Shown: positions 1 through 12,600 of the stretch, one piece after another | Position numbering within the stretch: the stretch's first letter is position 1 | Layout of the letters: each line of letters opens with the position of its first letter | Assembly: GCA_905198835.1 (NCBI GenBank) | Contig: CAJKDY010000007.1 | Span: forward strand, 61,157-125,156 | Direction: 5' to 3' | Length of the DNA stretch: 64,000 nt | From: an uncultured Eubacteriales bacterium | GTDB taxonomy: Bacteria > Bacillota > Clostridia > Oscillospirales > Oscillospiraceae | Position numbers and translations under genes: made by a program | The notes under the pieces: generated by a model | What the model was told of the DNA's origin: nothing | The model's database searches: none | What the model saw: the letters and a program-made list of their open reading frames with translations, nothing else

Positions 1-3000
1 GGCTGCTGCACGGTATCCAGCTTGACGATGATCTTCACATCGCCCTTGGTAACGATGGCGTCAGATACGGCAAAGTCGGTGGCGTTCACCAGGCTGGGCG
101 TCGCCGTATCATTGGGGGCGTAGGCCACCAGGAAGAGCTTGCCGTTCAGATCGGCCGTCTGCACGGTGTACTGCTTGGTCTGGCCACCGTTGGCGGTCAG
201 CAGCACCACATCGGCGGAGGCGGAGGCCTTCTTCACCAGCTGGCCGTTGGCGTTGATCTCCACCGCGGCGGCAATATCGGCCTTGCTCTTGCCCGAGCCG
301 GCGCGGACCCACTGGTACTTCACGTCGGTGTTGTCCGCCAGGGCGGGGGCGGCGATGGAGTCGGCGGCCACATCGTTGGCGCCGTCATTCACCTTAACAT
401 TGCCAAAGCCGCCGGTCGTACCGTTGGTAGCGCCCGTGAGCTGGACGGTGTCGCCCTCGCCGGGCACATAGGTGGTGTTGGTGGTCGCGTTGGCCGTGTC
501 GGTCCGGGTGGTGGCCACATCCACGATGGGCAGCGGCTCCACCTTGAAGTCCAGAACGTAGTAAGCCACGGGGTCGGTGGTCAGCGCGTCGCCGTCCTGG
601 CTGATAAAGCGCAGGACGTACACCCCGTCATCCTTGTTGAAGGCCCCGGCGTCCAGGGTAAGGGTGGCCGCCGCCACAGCGGGCTTTCGGTCGCCGGCGG
701 CAATGGCGTTGCCCTCGGAATCCACGCTCATGCCGGCAGTCTGGACCACCGTCTTACCACCGGGGAAGACCCCGGAGAAGGTGAGCAGGGTGCGGTTGCC
801 GTCCGCGCTCTTCAAGGCGGTGGCGTTCGCGATGCTGCCGTCCGCGGTGGAGCCCACATAGCTGGCCGCGGTACTTCCCCAGAGGGTATCCGTGCTCAGA
901 TCAGGCAGGGTCGCGCCCGAGGCGAAGCGGTAGACCTCCATCTCCACAGTCAGGTCGGTGTTGCCCGGGTTCTTCAGGGTGATGGGATACACGGTGGTAT
1001 CGCCGTCCACAGCCGAGAAATAACGGTCCACGGCGTTGGTGCCCGACTGGAAGTTGCCCGCGGTGCCGCCGGAGGAGGTAATGGAGCGGTTGGGATCGAT
1101 GGGCGTGGCGCCGTCGGGCTTCAACGCCGTCTCATCGGTCACGGTGAGCTGAACGTCAGACGCCTTCAAGATGACCTTGAAGGTATATGCGCTCTTCGCG
1201 CCGTCCACATCGCCCTGATCGGTCCCTGTCAACTGATTGCCGCCCACGGCGCTCCGGTTCTCCCACTGCATGGCGGAGATGACCGTGCCGGTGGCCTGGG
1301 TAGCGGTGATGTCGTACTTGCCCTTCACCACAGTAAAGGCCACGGTGTCCTTGTCGTCCAGCTTGTTGGCGTCGTTGCCCGTGTTGGTGCCGTTGGTATG
1401 GGTCCCGTCGCTGCCGGCCACGTTGTCGATATCAAAGGTAAAGGTCTTCTTGACCGCGGTGTTGTCACCGTTCTTCAGCTCCAACACCAGCTTCTTGACC
1501 TCGCCCGCACCGTCGATGGCGCCGGTAACGGTGTAGGTCTTCTGGTTCAGCCAGCCGCCCACCCAGGTCTTGGCGGTGATGGTGTAGCTGTGGCCGGTGG
1601 TCACGGCGTCCGCCGCGGTCTGGGCCGTGGGCGCGCCGGTGGTGGGCGTCAGGTCGTCGCTGTCGGTGGGCGTGCCGGCGTTATTCGCCAGGCTCCGCCA
1701 GGCCAGGGTGTAGTCCTCATCCCAGCCCTTGCCGGTGGCGGTGCCGGCCGCCATGGTGGAGGCGTACTTCACATCCACGCTCTGGCCGTCCAGCACGGTG
1801 TTGCCCGAGGTCAGCTCGGTGGTGTTGTAGTAGAGCTTCGCCGCGGTCCCTTCGGTGTCGTTGGCCACCTCGCCGCTGTCATCCGGCGTGACATAGGCAG
1901 ACTTATACATGGGCTTCACCGCGGTGACGGTAAAGTAGTTGGCCGTCCGGGTGGTGTGGGTCCGATCGATCTTATCGCTCAGGGCGATCATCCCCGTCTT
2001 GTCCCCGGCGGTCAGGTTCTGACCCTGGTGGGCACGGACATAGACGGTGTACTCGTCGTTGGGATCCAGCGCCCCAGCAGCGGTGACAAAGGCGTCCTGC
2101 GTGGCGTCCCAGGTGGTGGTCACAACGGTGGTGCCGTCCTTGGCCACCAGCAGTGCGGAGTAGTCGGTGGCGGCGTTGGCGTCATCGACGTAAGCCACGG
2201 TGTCCTCGGTGATCTTCACCACGCCCTGATAGCCCACATAGACAGGATCGGAGATGGCGGCCTCGATGGAGTTCCCGCCCTTGATGGAGGAGGCGATCAG
2301 ATAGATCTCCTTACCCTCCATCCCCGTGGGCGTATAGGTAGCGGTGTTTACCGGCGCGCCGCCGCTCTCGATCACCGTGCCGCCGGCGACGGTCAATGTC
2401 ACATTGCCGGAGGCGTCCTTGGCCCAGGTCACAGTGGGCTTGGTGCCGTAGGTATCGCCCACCACCCAGCGGTAGATGTAGTCGCCGGTGGTCTCATCGG
2501 CGCTGGCGGTCAGAGTCCGCCCCGCCGGGTCGGTGGTCAGGGTAGCGAAGGAGACCGTGTCGGTGGCCTTCACCACCGTGTTGTCCTTGTCGGTGGTCAC
2601 CGCCGTGATCTCCACGGGCACCACCTCGATGGTCAGCTTGTACCAGCTGTTGACCGTATCGGTGGCGCCAGCGTCAATGTCGAAGGAGAAGGCCGTCGTA
2701 GAGGTATAGGTCCCCACCGGCAGGCCGGCGGCAATGGACAGGGTCAGGTCCTTGTCGTCGTCCACAGGCGGTGTGGTGGTGTTCTTGTGCATCTCATCAT
2801 CGATCTGCTTCTTGGCGGTGATGGCCGCGCCGTCAGACAGGCTCACCTTGCCAGCCATAGCGGCCACGCCGCTGTCCACAACATTAGCCGGGTCCACCTG
2901 GACGTTGACCAGCGTCTGGCTGGCGTCGTTGCTGGTGTTGGCCACATTCAGGGTGATGGTCTTGGCGCTGTACCCATAGGGCAGCACGATCTTCCGGGTG

Positions 3001-6000
3001 GCAGTACCCTCGGTCTTGACCGGCGGCGTGCCGTCGGCATAAATGCCGTTGGCCGTACCGTTGCCGCCGGCGCTGTCAATGGTAAGCTCGGTGTCCGCCG
3101 TCACCGTGTCGGACACGGTCATGGTCAGACCCAGCATTTCCAGCACGATGTCAAAGCTGTCCTTACCGGTGGTGCCGTCCACCACCACTGCCGTGGTGGT
3201 GCCGCCTGTGGCCCCGTGGGGCATTTCGTAGCTCTTCAGCGTACCGGCGTTAGGCTCATAACCCGTGGTGTAGTTGCCCTTGGGCACCCGGAAGGCCACA
3301 GCCTGGCCGCTGGTGTTGGCGTCGATGGTGGCGTTGGGCTGGGCCTCCAGCGCGGTCTTGCCGGCGTTGACCCGGCCCAGCATAAAGCCGCTCTCGCCGG
3401 CCACGCTGGCAAAGGCCAGACCCGCCGTGGCGTCAGTCAGGGTGACGTACTTCACCGAGCCAGACCCCTTCACATAGCCCGTAATGTCATAGAGCTTCAG
3501 CTCCACCACCGGCTCCAGACCGATGGGCGCGCCGATGCTGCTGCGGGTCATGGTAGCCGCCTGGGAAGGATCGGCGTTGGTCTCGGTGGCCGACCACTTC
3601 AGGGTGTAGTCCTTCTGCCAGGCGGTGTGGCTGAAGACCACATCCTGGCCCTTCAGGATATAGGTATCGTGGGCGCTGGCGGTCAGCGCGTTCACGCCGC
3701 CCACCGTGGCGGTGGCGTAGACGTCGGCGCCGCCGCTCTGGATCTCCCGGTCGTCGATAAAGAACGTCTTAGTCGCCACGTCCTGGTCGCCGCTGCCGTC
3801 CAGCTGGTTGGTGTAAATGCCGTTGTCCGCCTTGGTGGCGGCGGCCTTTACCTCATAGTAGTCCACCTCGGGGGTGGCGGTGGCGCCCAGGATGTTGGCG
3901 GTGTAGCTGAAGGTCTTGCCGGTGTCGGCAAAATCCGTAGCGGCGTCAAAATCAGCCTTGATCTTATTGGTAAAGACGTGGTAGGTCACGCTCTCGTCCA
4001 CGTTCCAGGCCTCATAGGCCTTGTCGGTGTCGTTCCAGGTGGCCTCCACCACGCCGGCCTGGCTGCCGTCAATGGCCGTCAGCGTGGTATTCCCGGTGGT
4101 CGCCTGGGGCACCAGGTAGACCTTATACTTGGCGTTGTCGGCGTCCACGTTGGTCCGGGTGGTCGTCGCCACATCGGTCTGGAACAGCTTGACCGCCGCC
4201 GCCCAGGGACCAAGGAGCGTGGGGCTCTTGGCCGACTTCACGGCGTTCTTGGTGCCGGTGGCCACCACAAAGAGCTTCTTGCCCGCGAAGGTGGCGTCAT
4301 CGTCGTCGATGGTCAGGGTGCGGCCATTGTTGCTGAGGTAGCTCGCCGCCACGGTGGTGACGCCGGCGGCGGTGACCGTGCCGTCGTCAGCCACGGAAAT
4401 GGCGCTATCCGCTGTACCGTAAGGCACAGCGTACCAGGCGTAGGTCACGTCGGTGTTTGCCCCGCCGTCCTTGACCAACTTATCGGTATGGGCGGAGCCA
4501 AAGCTCAGGTCGGAGGTGGGCGTTCTGGCCGGATCCACCGTCCAGCTGGCGCTGCCCGAGCCGGTGGTCTTGGCATAGGTCACGCCGGTGACCTCAATGG
4601 GCTTGACCTGGGTGTTGAGCACGTAGGTCAGGGAGGGACCGTACACCGTGGGCGTGGTCCCATCCTCCACGGAGGTGAACTCGAAGGTCAGCGTCTTGGC
4701 CGCGGCCTGGGCGGGCCAGTCCTCGGGCAGAGTGACCTGGAAGGTCCGCTCGTCGGTGGTAACGGTGGCGTCAGCCGGCGTCAGGATAAAGCTGTTGGCG
4801 TCAGCGGGCAGGCCGGTGATAGCCAGCGTCTTGCCGTCCACCGTCACATTGGTGGTCGCGGCATGGGTGGTGCTGTTATAGACCGGGTTGCCGGCGCTGT
4901 CCTTGATCACCAGCGACACCCGCAACGTGGTGTTCTGGGTGTTGGCAATGGTCACGTTGTAGACCGTCTTCTTGGTCGCGGTGTTGGCGGCGTCCGTGCT
5001 CAGGCCGTTGGCGCCGTAGTTGTCAAACACCTGAGTCCAGGTCTGCGTCAGAGTCTCGTTGGCGGTAACGGTGGGTGCGCTGGTCTGGGTGGTGGTAAAG
5101 GTCCTGCTCTTGCCCGTGGTGTCCACATCGTCGCTGAGCTTCAATCCCCACTGGGACGCGGCCAGCACGATGGTAAAGGTATTGTCGTTCCGGGCGCTCA
5201 CCGCCACGCTTTGGTTGTTGGTCAGGCCCAGAGCGGTGTTATAGACGCTCTGCCTGGGCTGGACATATTTCAGAATGGTGGTGCGGGCAAAGCCGGTCCC
5301 GGAGCCGTCGTGAGGCGTGGCCGAGAGGGTATAGCTCCCGGCAATGGCGCCGGTCACGCCGCTCTTAGGCACCTGGAAGGTCACTGTGGCGCCGTTCTTA
5401 CCGCTGGCAGTAATACCGCCGGGGTTGGCGGCCACCGTGGCCTTAAAGACATACTCCGTCGCGCCATCCCCGGCTCCCTTGTACTTCAGGAAGGCCTCGG
5501 TGATGGCGGCGGCGCCGCTGTTGCTGAGCACGTTGCCCTGGATCTGATAGAGCTTCTGGGTCAGCTTGCCGCCGATCCAGTTGGTCTCGCCAATGGTGTA
5601 GTCGTGCGTCAGCGTATTGCCGGCGCCGGGGGCGCTCAGAGGACCGCCGGAGTAGGGCAGGGTATCGGCGGTGGGAGCGGCGCCGGTGCCGGTGTTATCG
5701 TCGTCCGCCTTGTTTCCCCAATCCCAGCCGTAGTCCTGGGTCCAATTGCCCACGCTGGCGGTGACCACCGTGTTGGCCAAAACGGCAGTGCCGTTGTTCA
5801 CGGTGATGGCGCCGGTCTTGGTGGCAAAGGTAACGTTGGGGGCGGCGTTGGTGGTAAAGTCCTCGCCCACCTTCACGCCGTTAAAGTCGGCCTGATCCGC
5901 CACCTTGGTGGCGATCTGGCGGACAGTGTAGTAGTTCACTGTAGCGGTAGGCGCGGCGGGGGTGACAGTGCCCGCCTTGTCATAGGCGGTGGCGTCGCCC

Positions 6001-6640
6001 TCCACCCGTCTCACGTAGACGTCGTAGCTCACGCCGCCAGTCAGCGCGGAGTTCTCAGTGACGAAGACCTTGTTGGTCGCGTCCCACTTGGTAGACACAG
6101 CGGCGGTAGTGGTGGTCCAGGTGTCGCCGGCCTTAATAAGGAACACCTCATAGCCCGTGTCGGCGGTGAGCTGAACGTCGTCCTCCTTCACGGTGATGGT
6201 GGCGTCATAGTCCACCGCGATGGCCTTGGTGACAGCGGCGTACTCGCCGGTCTCCGAGGCCTCCACCACGGCGAAGATGTACTTGCCCTTATAGGTATCG
6301 CCCGTCAGGGTGATGGTGGTACCCGTCTGTCCGGAGATCTCATGGTACTTGCTCCCCTTCGCGCCCAACTGCGCGGTCAGGCCATAGGAGGCGTCCGTCT
6401 CCGCCAGAGCGGCGGTAGCGAAGTTGGTGTTCACGCCGCCCTTGGTGGTCCCGGTGTGGGCACTATCCAAGTAAAGGCTCTGGTTGGGTGCCTTCTCGTC
6501 GGCGTAGTACCACTTCCAGGTCAGGGCGTTGTTGCGGTCGATGCCCGCGGGGTAGTGGGCGGTATACTGGATGGTATCGCCGCCGCTGGCGTCGCCCAGG
6601 TGCAGGGTGGTAGCGCCGGCCTTCTTCACCGCCACGTCCA
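1..6640 (-). repeat. Macro-repeats of about 2.0-2.2 kb inside the giant gene
   Basis: The same order of landmarks recurs. An Ig-like strand of type G-K-x-L-F-V-V-A lies near 6270, 4268, 2300 and 135. A motif of type W-x-x-D-Y-x-L-x-W lies near 5725, 3614 and 1710. Each is followed by an L-x-Q-K-x-Y-x-x-x-G strand and then by a V-x-P-(I/V)-x-(V/I) linker. Spacing is 1.9-2.2 kb, or 635-720 residues. Three complete modules and part of a fourth are visible, and the array may continue beyond base 1. Copies share landmarks but are strongly diverged in sequence. Confidence 0.75.
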
Positions 6641-9600
6641 CCTGGGTCAGCTGGGCCTTGGTGGAGGCGATCTTGAAGTTGGCGGTCTTGGTCAGGCCCG
6701 TCACCTTATTGGTGTGGGTGGTAGCGTCGTCCAGCTTATAGGTGATGGTCAGGGTATAGTTGTCCGCGCTGGCCTTCAGCTGCTTGAGGTAGCTGTCGGT
6801 CAGCGTGATCTTCCCGGTGGTCTCATTCACCGTCACATCCGTCCCCACCACAGGCGCGGGAGCTGTGAAGCCCGTCAGGGAGGCAGGCGCGGTGATGGCG
6901 ATGGTGTAAGCGGTGGCGCTGTCGGGGTACTTGGCGTCATTGTGGGTCCAGTTGAACTCCGGCGTGGGATTGGTCCCGGTAAAGCCGCCGCCGATATTAT
7001 AGGTAAAGCTACCGCTAAGGGCCGCGTCGGTCCAGGTGATCAGGGTCAGGGTGGTGTCCGCCGCGGGGGTAAAGGCGCTGGCCATGTTATAGCCCTTTTG
7101 CTTGCTGTTGCCCGCGTTGGCCCCGGTAAAGTTGGACGCGCCGGCCACGTCGGCGCTCCACTCCTTAAAGTAGGAGCCGCCCTGGCTGGTGGTCAGGTCC
7201 GTGTTGGTACTCAGGGTGACCGCCTTGGTGTCGTCCACCCAGAAGACCTTGCTGTTGGCGGCCTTGGTGGCGGTCTGGTTCTGGGCGGCGGCCTGACCCT
7301 CTCCGGCGGCCACAACGCCCGTGGCGGTCACTGCGCTGGAGGCGGCAGAGCCCACCACAAGGGTCACCTTATGCTGCTTGACGTACACCGGGTTCAGAGC
7401 CACAGGGGCATTGGTGTCGCCCTTGGCCTCCGTCCCCGCGGAGGAGACGGTATAGGTGTCCGTAGCGGTCTTCGTCAGGTCGGTCAGCGTCCCGGCAGCG
7501 GTCTTCTTGTCCTGCCACTTGTCGTAGCGATAGTGGGTGGCGCCGCTGGCGTTGGTGTTGGGCGCGGCGGTGATATCCACCGCACCACCGCCGGCCACCA
7601 CGATCTTTTCCCTCCCGTTGCCGCCGCTGATGTCGTCCTTAGGCAACACGGTAAAGGTGGCCTTATCAGCGGTAGCCACACCGGTGATGCCGCTCAGCGC
7701 GCCCAGGGCGTTCCGGGTCTTGACGGTGGGATTGCCCTGCACGTCAGATGCGCTGGCGTAGTCCGTCTGGTCAAAGGACAGGGTGTAGAGGTCCTTCACA
7801 TCCCCCGTGGCCTCGGCGGCGCCCGCCTTCACCTGGGCGTTGGTCACGGTGGTGCCCGTGGCGTAGCCGTTGACATAGACCCGGTAGGTGGTGTTCCACT
7901 TCACCGTGGCCGTCCACTCGCCGGCGGTGGCGGCCGCGGTGGCCTTCACCGCCACAGTGCTGGCGGGAGCGGTCTCACCGCTGGTCAGACCGGTGGGCAC
8001 CAGGTAGACGTGCTCGATGTTGTCCTTGCCCTTGGTCCCATCGGGATAGGTGGTCAGCCGAACGTCGAATTCCTCAGCGGCGGAGACCGTCAGCGAGATG
8101 GGCAGGGACACCGACAGCCCGGAGCCGGCCTCGGCAATGGTGACGGTGGCCGCATAGGTGCCCACAGCCAACCCCGTCTTGGGCGTCACGGTAAAGGCGT
8201 TGGCCGTAGTGCCGCCTGCGGCGATCGCGGCCACGCTGGCAGCGGACAGGGTAAAGCTGCCCGCGTTCGTCCCGCTCAGAGTGACGTTCAACGCCCCGGT
8301 ATCAGCGCCGCCCTCATTCTTCAAGTCCACATCCTTGGCCGGCACGTCAGCAGCGGTATAGCCCGCGCTTGCCGTCCAGGTCAGCGTGCCAGTGGCCTCC
8401 AGCATACGGAAGTAGGCCTTGATGGTGCTGTCCTTGTCGGGGTAGTAATAGACCGTGGCGTCGGTCTTGGTGGTATCCGTGCTGTCGGCGGTGGTGGTGC
8501 CGAAGGAGCCGCCGTCGGCGGTCTCCACCTTCCACTGGCTGAACTTGGCGTCCTTGTAAGCGGTGGTGGAGAAGTTACTGGCCGTAGCGGTAAAGTCATC
8601 ATACTTGGTGGCGTCGATGGTGGCGCTGGTGGGCGACACGCTGCCGCCGTTGGTGGCCTGGGCGGTCACGGTGATGACCTGGGTAAAGTTGGCCGTGATG
8701 GTCACGTCGGCGTTCAGGGTGCCCGACCAGGTGGTGGCGTTATTGCTGGCGCTCGAACTGCTGCCCGGGTTAGCGCTGCCCAGCGTTCCGGCGCTGGCCA
8801 CCAACTGGCTCGCGGCGTCGCTGGCGGTATTCACCCGGAACGTCCGCCCGCCGTTCGCGGCGCTCTCCGTGCCCGCGGTGGAGCGGACGTTCACGCTGAC
8901 GCTGGCCCCGGTGGGCAGATAGATGTCCTTGGGGGTAGCGGTGGCGCTGCTGTAGGGCGTGCTGGCATTCCAGCTGTACACGGCGTGGCCGGCGACATTG
9001 GTGGTCACGTTGGTGCCGTCGGCGATCTTGGCGGCCACGACCACCGCCACCTTATTCATAGGTACCTCAACATCCCGGCCCACCTGCATAGCGGCGTCCG
9101 GGTCGTCGTTCTGGATGGTCACGCTGGGTACGGCGTAGCCGTTGACCTTCAGCGTGTAGGTATGGCCGTTAGTAAGGCCGGGCACGCGGTACTTGCCCAC
9201 CACGCCGGTGCCGGTGACTGCGATCACCCCACCGCCGGCCAGGGTCTTCACCTCCGTGCTGTCCTCCATCACGACAATGTACGGCGTGGCGTTGGGATCC
9301 CAGGGGTTCCCGCCGTAAGTGAGCTGAATGGTGGCCTCAAACTCGTCGTTGACATAGTCGAGCTCCACCGTGGCGTCCGAGGTAGGCAGGAAGATAACGC
9401 TGTTGCGGTTGGCAATGCCGTGGTAGTAATCCCCCGCCGCGTAGGTCGGATCGCCTGTAGCCACAGTCTCCTTGCCGGCGGCGGTGTTGGTGGTAGCGTC
9501 GGTATAGCTCTCATAGTAGGAGCCGTTGCCGGCGGTGGTCCGCCAGCCCTGGACCTTCTTGCCCGAAGTCACCGTGTTGACCAGGGTCACAGTATCGCCC

Positions 9601-12600
9601 ACATCCACAAAGCCGGTATAGGGCTCGCTGGCGCCGCTGAAGCCCGTGGGCTTGGTCACAGCGCCCCAGGTGGCCCGGCTGGAGTTCTCCGTCACCGTCA
9701 CCTTATACTGATCCTGGAAGTTGGCCGTCAGCGTGATCCCCGCGTCGCCCACGGTGCCGGTGGCCCCGTCGCCGGTGCGGTTGGCGGTCAGGACGCTCTC
9801 CGCGGGGACCGTGTAGGTCGCCGTGGCGCTGGTGGCCGTGGCCGGCGCGGTGCCGATATCCGCCGTCCACTTATCAAAGCGGAAGTAGCCCGCGGCGGGA
9901 GTGGCAGAGCCGTGGTTGTCCGCCGTAGCGGCCACGCTCACCGTATCCGCGGGCAGAACGATGGTAGCGTCGCTGGTCTTCGTGCCCAGCGTCCCCACCG
10001 CCACATAGGCGTCGGTATGGGTGGCGTTATCCTTGACCACCTTTACATTATAATAGTTCACCGTGGTAGCGGCAGGACTGGCGTTGTTCACCGTCACCGT
10101 CTTCTTGGTGCTGGCGGTGGCGCCGCCCAGCGCCTTGCCGTCGGCCCAGAGCTGATAGTTGTTGCCGTTGACGGCCTTCAGCGTCACATTGCCGCTGGCG
10201 TCGGTGGTGCCAGTGGACACCACGGTGCCGTCCGCCTTCTTCAGCTCCACCTTCACGCCCGCGTAAGCGGCGTTATCCAGCCGGACCGTCACAGGCACGT
10301 CCCACTCCTTGGTGGTGAAGTCCACGGTGACGGTAGCGTCGGCGGTGGGCACGAAGTAGACCGTCGTGCCAGTATAAGTAGCCGCGGTCGCGGCAGTCAA
10401 AGCCGTGGTCAGACCCGCGTCAGAATACAGCGTGCCGGTCCCGGCGGTGAAGCTCCAGCCCTTCACCTGCTGGGAAATATCCTCCGTGGCGGTCAGCGTC
10501 ACCACCTTGGTGGCGTCCACCGTAGCCACCTTACCGCTCACAGAGCCCTCGCCGGCAGCCACCGTAGGCGTGTTGTCGCTGCTGCCGGTGGCGTTGGCGG
10601 TCACAGCCGCCGTCACCTTGTACTGCCGCACAAAGTTCGCCGTCAGCACCACGTCCGCGCCGACAGTCTTGCCGGTATCCGTAGTCAAGGTCGTGGCGTC
10701 GTCCGTAGCGTCAGCAAAGACCACATTGGTGTCCGTCTTGGTCCACACCGTATCGGCCAGGCGGTAGCCGCTGGCCGCCGTAGCCGCCAGGGCCACAGCG
10801 GGGGTCGCGCCGATGGTGGCGCCGTTGGGGACATAGATCTCCCCGCCCGCGGCGCCGGTGCCTAGCTTGATGGTGGCCGTGCCGCCGCCGGAGGGCGTCA
10901 CGTCCGTGCTGATCTTGCGCAGCGTGATGTCATAGGTCCCCGGCGCGGTGATGCTGGCGGGGGACATGGTGGCGGCCATGCCGTTCACCGTAGCGGTGGT
11001 CACCGGCGTACCGGGGACCAGGCCTGTAAACACATACGTTCCGTTAGACCCGCTGTCGGGGGAGTTCCCGCCCACAGTCAGGGTGGTGGCGGTAGGCGTC
11101 GTGCCATACATCGTCCGCACCGTCACCTGATAGGTATAGGTGGGCTGGATGTAGAGCCCCGCGCCGCCGGTCAGGGACGTGGTGGTCCCCAGGGTAAAGG
11201 TCGTGTTCGCGGCGTTCACCGAACCGCCCTTGGCGGCGGTCAGCGTGTCGGTGGCCCCCAGAGTGGGCGCGCTGGTCGCGGCCTTGCCCAGCCAGCCGCT
11301 GACGCTGTAGTCGGTCTTGTGGTTGGTGTTGACCGTAGCCGTCGTCCTGGAGGCGCTCAGGTAGACCGTTGTCTTCGCGGCCCCGCCCACGGTAAAGCTG
11401 GCGTCGTTGGTCGTGGTAGCGTTACCGCCGTCACCATTCAGGATGGTGACGGTATAGAGCGCCAAGGTGATCGAATCGGTGTCGTCCTTGGCCAGATCGC
11501 TGTCTGTCACCGTATGGGTCTGCCCGTTGGCGTCGGTGACAGTCCAGGTGATGGAGTTCTTGCTGGAGCTTACGCCGGTGGACACCCAGCCGCCGGCAGT
11601 GCTGTTATAGGCCGGGGCCTGGCCGCTGTCATTGGTGACGGTAACGCCGGAGTTGATGGGATCGCCATTCACCGTCACGATCAGCTTGGCGTTGAACTTA
11701 TCCCGGGAGAAGTAAGCCGTGTGTGTCACCTTACTGGCGGCCAAGGTCGCCGTCCGATCCGCCGTGGTAGTCCCCGTCGCGCTGTCCCAGCTCTGGAACA
11801 CGTAGTTGGCGACAGGGGTGGCATTGGACCACGTGGCCGTCTGGCCCTTCAGACCGATCACGGTGGCCTCCGTGGCGTTGGTAGCCGTGGCGCTCAGGTC
11901 GTTTGCCAGCGTGCCATACTTGGCGATAGTCACCGTGGCGCTGCCGTTTCCGTCCGTCTTCACCGCCGCGGTAGCGAAGTCCACCACATGGTTCACCGTC
12001 GTGCCCGTGGCGGCGTTGCCCACCGTCACCGTTCCGGCGCTGGCGCCCTCCGCCGTGACCGCGTACGCCGTGGCCGACTGGGGCACATTATTAAAGGTAG
12101 TGGAGGTAGCGCCGCTGGCGATGGTCTGGGTAACGCCGTTCAGCACGATAGCCACAGCCCGCCCGGGGCTGGCCACGCCGCCGTCCACATGGAGCGTCAC
12201 CACCACCGTAGAGGTCTTCTGCTTAAAGGTGGCGTTGTGGGTCTGGTCCTTGGCGGTGATGGCGGCGGTGATGTCGTTGTCGTCGCTCCCGCCCGTCCAC
12301 ACGTTATTTTCATAATAGGTGTTGGCCGTACCGTATGCCCAGGTCACGCTCTCGCCGCTCTGCACCGTGATGCCCTGCGCGGTAGCGTTGGTCGCCGTAG
12401 CGCTGCTTGCGCCAAGGCGCTTGGCGCTGGCGGTGCTCACCGTGGCCGAGCCGTGGCCGTCGGTGGTCACGGTGACTTTATAGTAGTTCACCTCAGCCGT
12501 GCCCACGCTGCCCTTGGGCACGGTGACGGAGATCCCGGTGTCCACGTCGGCGGAACCGTTGTTGACATACACATGGTAGGTGCCCGCCGTGATCGCGCCG

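Noticed and set aside
1398..10865. 3,155-codon open frame on the plus strand
   Set aside because: It mirrors the giant minus-strand gene codon for codon, has a His/Gly/Arg/Val-rich composition without domains, and has no ribosome site. The minus frame has a signal peptide, ribosome site and recognisable repeats.
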